A stretch of DNA of 64,000 nucleotides from Delphinapterus leucas (lineage: Eukaryota > Chordata > Mammalia > Artiodactyla > Monodontidae). Both the position numbers and the translations under genes were made by a program. Where the stretch lies: positions 24,873,450 to 24,937,449 of the forward strand of contig NW_022098007.1 of assembly GCF_002288925.2 (NCBI RefSeq), written 5' to 3'. The notes beneath the pieces were generated by a model. The model had not been told where the DNA came from, ran no database searches, and saw only the letters and a list, made by a program, of their open reading frames with translations. Of this stretch, positions 59,441 through 64,000 are shown piece by piece (positions within the stretch are counted from its first letter, which is position 1; each line of letters opens with the position of its first letter).

Positions 59441-61230
59441 TTGCCTTCATCTGGAAAATTGTCTTTGTGTGTACTTTTAATACATCTTTGGGTCCTCGGT
59501 GCCCTCCTCATTCCTAATAATTCAGTTATGTTCATGACTTCAGTGACTCATAGTACAAGACCATTGTAATACTGACGTGTTTTAAGTAATTGAACAGGAT
59601 AGAATTATGACTCTAGTAAATAACAAATCCTAACTGGGAATCATCATGAAGACTTCCTAGAGGAGGAGAAGTCTAAGTTTTGTTCAGAATGATAAGTAGG
59701 AATTATCTAGGCAAACTGTAGCTGCAAATAGGCAAAGGTTCAGAGGAGAAAGAGCTTAAGGCTTTGCAAGAACTGTACGTGACTTGGCAACAATGGCATG
59801 TGGAACTGTGGGTCTGGAATGGACTATAGATTGGAAATAAGGCTGGAAAGGTAATCAAGTGCTAAATAAGGAAATGTCCTGGATTCCATGCCATAAATTG
59901 TCTTCTCCATACTTAAGGTAAAAGAATTTCACTGAAAATTTTTAAGCATTGTTATTTCATGAAAAGATACAAAGTTTTAGATGCTTTTTCTAGTTTCAGT
60001 GTACAGAATGAATTAGGAGTGATCCAGACCATGGACAGAATTCAGTTAGAACATACTGTAATATTCTGAGTGAGAGATGATGGAGGTCTGAACTAGAAAC
60101 ATAGAAGTGGGAATGGAGAGAAGGGGGGACATTCTCATGATATTATGGCGGTAAAACCAACAGGATTTCATGCTTAACTTATGTGAGGATTGATAGAAAA
60201 TAATACCTACTTCTGCAAGAATTTAAGAACATAATATATGTAATTGTTCTACATGTGGGAGCTCAAAAAAATCTTAGTTTATATTTTAATTCTGTTTATA
60301 CCATGGTATTTTATATACTCTGTTCTTAATTACAGGGATAATATTTATTGTAATAATATAACATTTTTTCCATTTAACCTGAAATTGTTCTTATTACATA
60401 TCTTAAGGGAATCTTCACTATATTTATAGTTAGTTGGATTCCTACAGTGATAGTTGTTAAGTGGCTTTTTCCATACATTACATTTCTACTCTGGCAATGG
60501 TTTTCCCTGGTAGTTATTTAGCTCTCTCTCCCTCTCTCTTTTTCCCCTCTCCTCTCTTCTCTCCTCTGCCCCTTGCCCACCTCATTGTTTTCAGCTTATT
60601 TTCTCAGCAACAATGAGAGATTTTATATTAATTAGATCAAAGCAGAAGCCAGATCCTTCCTTGTACTGAACATGGACTACCAATAGATATCCATTCCAGT
60701 GCACTGGGTTGGGGAGGGTATTTCTGAACCCCTTATATAATGGGATATACAAATATAAAAAATTTTTAAATATCATTTCTATGAACAAATAACAGTAATC
60801 CATATCCTAATAGCATAAATCCTAAAAGCAAGGGTTTCTTTGTCCCTCAGTCCTTGCCAAATCTTCAAAGCTACCTTGACCTAGAAGGAGAGTCTATATG
60901 TTAGAATTAAATAGCATAAATAAGCTTATTTCTTCTACCAAGGCAGGGACTTTCTTTCCTTGCCTTTATGAAGTGTGCAAAAATATCTTGATTCTAAATT
61001 ATTCCTTAAATACGATTCTGTTTCTTCCTTTAAAATCAACATTTCTGACCCTTGTCTTCATTTTTAAGTGTTAACTCACAGCCTGTGCTAGGCAAAGGAA
61101 TACCAAATGCCTTTTCCTGAGGAGGAAAAAACAATTCAAGTGCAAAATTAGTCACCATAGAGTTGGACTTAATGGGGAAAACATAGGAACTACTTCAATA
61201 TCCAAAATGAGGATACTCTTAAAAATATTC
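59441..61230. other. Mostly unique AT-rich DNA
   Basis: No gene, exon or splice-flanked open frame that I can support. The part at 59640-60180 (gaagacttcctagaggagg, ...gcaaaggttcagagg, gagagatgatggaggtctgaac) resembles an old dispersed mammalian repeat whose family I cannot name. A pyrimidine tract lies at 60518-60590. The rest looks like ordinary intergenic or intronic DNA. Confidence 0.5.
60518..60590. repeat. Polypyrimidine (CT-rich) tract
   Basis: About 70 bases of almost pure C and T (ctctctctccctctctctt, then cccctctcctctcttctctc). Low-complexity sequence. Confidence 0.85.
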
Positions 61231-61664
61231 CAGTTCTGTAAATGGAACTTTCTCCAGGATAGATCACAAGCTAGGCCACAAAACAAATCTAAAAAATAAT
61301 CAGGGAAATGCAAAACCATAATGAGATATCACCTCACACCTGTCAGAATGTCTACAGTCAAATAGACAAGAAATCACAAGTGTTAGCAAGGATATGGATA
61401 AAAGAGAACCTTCATGCACTGCTGGTGGGAATATAAATTGGTTTAGCTACAATGGAAAACAGTATGGAGGTTCCTGAAAAATTTAGAGACAGAACTACCA
61501 TATGATCCAGCAATTCTACCCCTGGGCATTTATCCAAAGAAAACAATTCAAAAAGATATGTGTACCCCAATGTTCATAGCAGCATTATTTACAGTATATC
61601 TACAGTAGCCAAGATATGGTAGCAACCTATATGTCCATCAACAGATGACTGGCTAAAGATGTGG

Positions 61665-61700
<36 letters not shown>

Positions 61701-62146
61701 TATATAAAATATATATATGATGGAATATTACTAGGCCATGAAAAAGAATGAAAATTTGCCATTTTCAACAACATAGATGGACCTAGAGGGTATTATCCTC
61801 AGTGGTATGTCAGGCAAAGATAAATAGTATATGTTTTTGTTTATATGTGAATCTAACAAATAACACAAATGAATAAATATCACAACATAGAAACAACCTC
61901 ACAGATACAGATGACGAACTAGTGGTTACCAGAGGGAACAGGGTGGGGGAGGAGCAAAATAGGTGAAGGAGATTGAGAGGTGCAAACTATTAAGTATAAA
62001 ATAAATAAGTTACAAGGTTGTAATGTACAGCACAGCAAATATAGTCAATATTTTATAACTTTTTATAATCTATAAAAATATCAAGTTACTATGTACTATG
62101 CTATACACCTGAAACTAATATAATGCTGCAAGTCAACTATACTTCA
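61231..62146 (+). mobile_element. Old sense L1 with internal deletion, 3' end
   Basis: Opens with a scrap of endonuclease domain (ctttctccaggatagatcaca, SRIDH-like) and jumps at about 61300 to late ORF2 (gatatcacctcacacctgtc, gcactgctggtgggaat, tgttcatagcagcattattt). It ends with a 3'UTR at about 62146 (gaaactaatataatgctgc). It contains a (TA)n(CA)n run. Confidence 0.85.
61665..61702. repeat. (TA)n/(CA)n microsatellite
   Basis: A run of alternating TA to about 61692, then cacacaca, inside an old L1. Confidence 0.9.
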
Positions 62147-63239
62147 GAAAAATTTCCAGTCCTATAAAATGATGGTGAATTGTAGAATAAAACTGAAGAG
62201 CCATAGATGTCTTAGGTAACTTCACAATATACTGAAAAGCAAATTACGGGATAAAATATGTCCATAATTGTTAAAAAAAAATGCTTATGGGTGGATCGTG
62301 AAAGCTTGTAAATATATAGAAAATAATATATCTGAAGTGGTTCTTATGTATATTTTAATGTATTTGATCTCATTTTTAAATGAAGTAATAAAAATATATA
62401 AACCATTTCAATTTCCCAAAACTTAAAAAAAATACTTTGGCCAAATTAAGGGGTATGTTAACTACCTGTTGATATAGGCTTTGAGGGAGAAACATGTGGC
62501 AAAAGACCAAGAAAAATATTTGACATGTCCATATATATCAAACCACAATTCCAATAGTAAGGAATAGAAAACAATAAAATATTCCAAGATATTCAGGTAC
62601 ACAGGTGTTCATCACAGAATTGATCTTACAAGTAAAAGTTCAGAACTATTTTAAACATAGCCCAAGGAAGCCTGGTTGTAGAAATTATAGCTCATCCCTG
62701 TGATGGCTTATTATGTAACAGAGCTAAAGGAGAATATTTAATTATTTAGAAATATGGTCCCAGAGAACGATTATAGTGAAAATACACTTCAGTGAAACAA
62801 TGCATACTTTATTATAAATATAAAGGTATGTAGATATTTATTTACTAAAAGTGTATTTTGTCAAGTACTGGTATTAGGAGTGATAATTCTTTTGCTATAT
62901 TAACAGTTACAAATATTTTCTATTATAATCATGTACAGACTGTATAAAATGTTTAAAATAAATAAAAACAAGAAAGCTCCTGATAAAATATTGAGAAAAT
63001 GCAGAGATGATTGCAATACCAAGTACAGAAAATTATACACGTAATCCAGCTCTCCTTACAATATTGGTGCATCTTACAAATGGAAACGGATACTATCTTT
63101 ATAGATGGCCATTTATTAATGCACTTCGCCACCAAACTGCCCATATCCTTTGATACTTAAATTTTCCTATCTGCAATACTTGTTTAGAAAATAATCTGGA
63201 AAGTCAGCTAGATTTCTGCACTATGATGCACTTGACAGC
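62147..63239. other. AT-rich DNA with a possible ancient L1 3' end
   Basis: No gene. The stretch at about 62600-62960 (ctgtgatggcttattatgtaac..., caagtactggtattaggag) vaguely follows the order of very old L1 3' ends, at low confidence. The rest is unassigned AT-rich sequence with no long open frame on either strand. Confidence 0.4.
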
Positions 63240-63860
63240 TCTGTTTGTATAAAGAAAAATGAGCAACAACCTACATGTTCAACAATGAGCAAGTAGTTAA
63301 AATACATATACACACAAACACAGAGATATAGACATGGATAAGTTGTCTGCTTTGTAATTTTTTCCTTCAATGAAGCTGAAATATTATTCTGACAATGGGA
63401 AAAAGGGCAGGAAGTGTACACATATATATCCACCTATTAAGTCATCAATTCAATGAAATATTAACAGCCAGAGAAAATAGTTTTAAATAATCTTTAATGA
63501 CATGAGATGAAGTTCAAGAGTATGTGTGTGTATAAATATACACACACACATTTAAGTGTGAAAAAGCAGGTATAAAAACAATATGTACAGTATTATATAC
63601 ATACATGACATATGAATCAGAAAAATACTAGAGAGGTACAGCCAAAAATGTTGCAGGTAGTTCTTAGAAAATACTAGACAGGTACAGATGAAAATGATTC
63701 AGGGAGGTATGGGTGCTCATTAGGATTGATTACAGGTGACATTAATTTTCTTCTGTTAACTTGTCCGCTTTGTGATTTGTTTCCTGCAATGAAGCTGAAT
63801 TATTTTTCTGAGAATGGGGAAAAGGGCAGGAAGTAGGCACAGGGGAAGGAGGTGAAAAAC
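63240..63860 (+). mobile_element. Very old L1 3' end, rearranged
   Basis: Contains caacaacctacatgttcaaca, then aataatctttaatgacatgag, gtgtgaaaaagcaggtataaaaa, tacagtattatatac and gtgacattaattttcttct, the order of an ancient L1 3' end. One block (63762-63835) has a diverged second copy at 63341-63416, upstream of where it belongs. Two shorter near-repeats (gaaaatactagacaggtacag and relative) lie at about 63618-63700. Confidence 0.6.
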
Positions 63861-63928
63861 AGTATTTAAATTCAGCAAAACAACCAAGGACAGTGAAATA
63901 CCATTTGCAGCCCATCAAGCTGGCCAAG

Positions 63929-63979
63929 ACACACACACACAAACACACACACCCACACACACACACACACACACACACA
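63929..63979. repeat. (CA)n microsatellite
   Basis: About 50 bases of CA repeat with two small interruptions (aaac, accc). Confidence 0.95.
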
Positions 63980-64000
63980 TCAATTACAGTGACCAGGAGA

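Noticed and set aside
59441..61230. Exons of a host gene in the low-repeat region
   Set aside because: Open frames are at most about 70 codons, AT-biased, and lack supporting splice-site pairs or a recognisable protein. One would need transcript data.
1..64000. CRISPR array, operon, bacterial or phage system
   Set aside because: All direct repeats are target-site duplications, SINE/L1 copies, microsatellites or 5'UTR repeats. Codon structure, A-tails and AATAAA signals mark mammalian retroelement DNA.

Overview
This is a stretch of mammalian nuclear DNA with no host protein-coding gene that I can support. Nearly all of it is LINE-1 (L1) retrotransposon sequence of several ages, stacked and inserted into one another on both strands. 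There are also four tRNA-derived SINEs and one decayed class III (ERV-L-like) endogenous retrovirus. The SINEs point to a cetartiodactyl and most likely a cetacean: two have the CHR-type head typical of whales and dolphins (cttccctggtggc...) with a tail ending in tgaggcctg..ccgcaaaa, and two have the CHR-1-like form. I see no BovB or Bov-tA that would suggest a ruminant. Species assignment is inference.

Layout. 1-1496: two L1 3' ends. 1497-10440: an old L1 split by a nearly intact, apparently young full-length L1 (1708-9326, + strand) bounded by a perfect 16-bp target-site duplication. It has a CpG-rich 2.5-kb 5'UTR, ORF1 with one internal stop, and ORF2 with several stops and frameshifts. 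10441-12343: old antisense L1. 12344-19576: antisense full-length L1 with a SINE inside ORF2 and nine ~68-bp repeats in its 5'UTR. 19577-32045: an antisense L1 fragment, then an old sense L1 split by a second full-length sense L1 (21393-27863). 32046-39300: further sense L1 pieces with two SINEs. 39301-48842: an old antisense L1 split by a nearly full-length antisense L1 (40164-47146) that carries 137 bp of unexplained sequence at its 5' end (47147-47283). 48843-53964: antisense ERV-L-like element (LTR, internal region, pol) carrying an L1 insertion. 53965-59440: old sense L1s, one holding a 72-bp A-tailed retrocopy. 59441-64000: the least repetitive part, AT-rich, with two further old L1 3' ends and microsatellites.

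There is no operon, CRISPR array, tRNA gene or cooperating gene set. The genes present are L1 ORF1 (RNA-binding chaperone), L1 ORF2 (endonuclease/reverse transcriptase) and retroviral pol, all broken. The most useful signals are structural: L1 5'UTRs with three different tandem-repeat designs, a recurrent antisense ORF in the L1 5'UTR, an ORF1 stop that overlaps the ORF2 start, and several small atypical insertions. I found no evidence of a new biological system. Element boundaries were placed by eye and are usually good to 5-30 bases.
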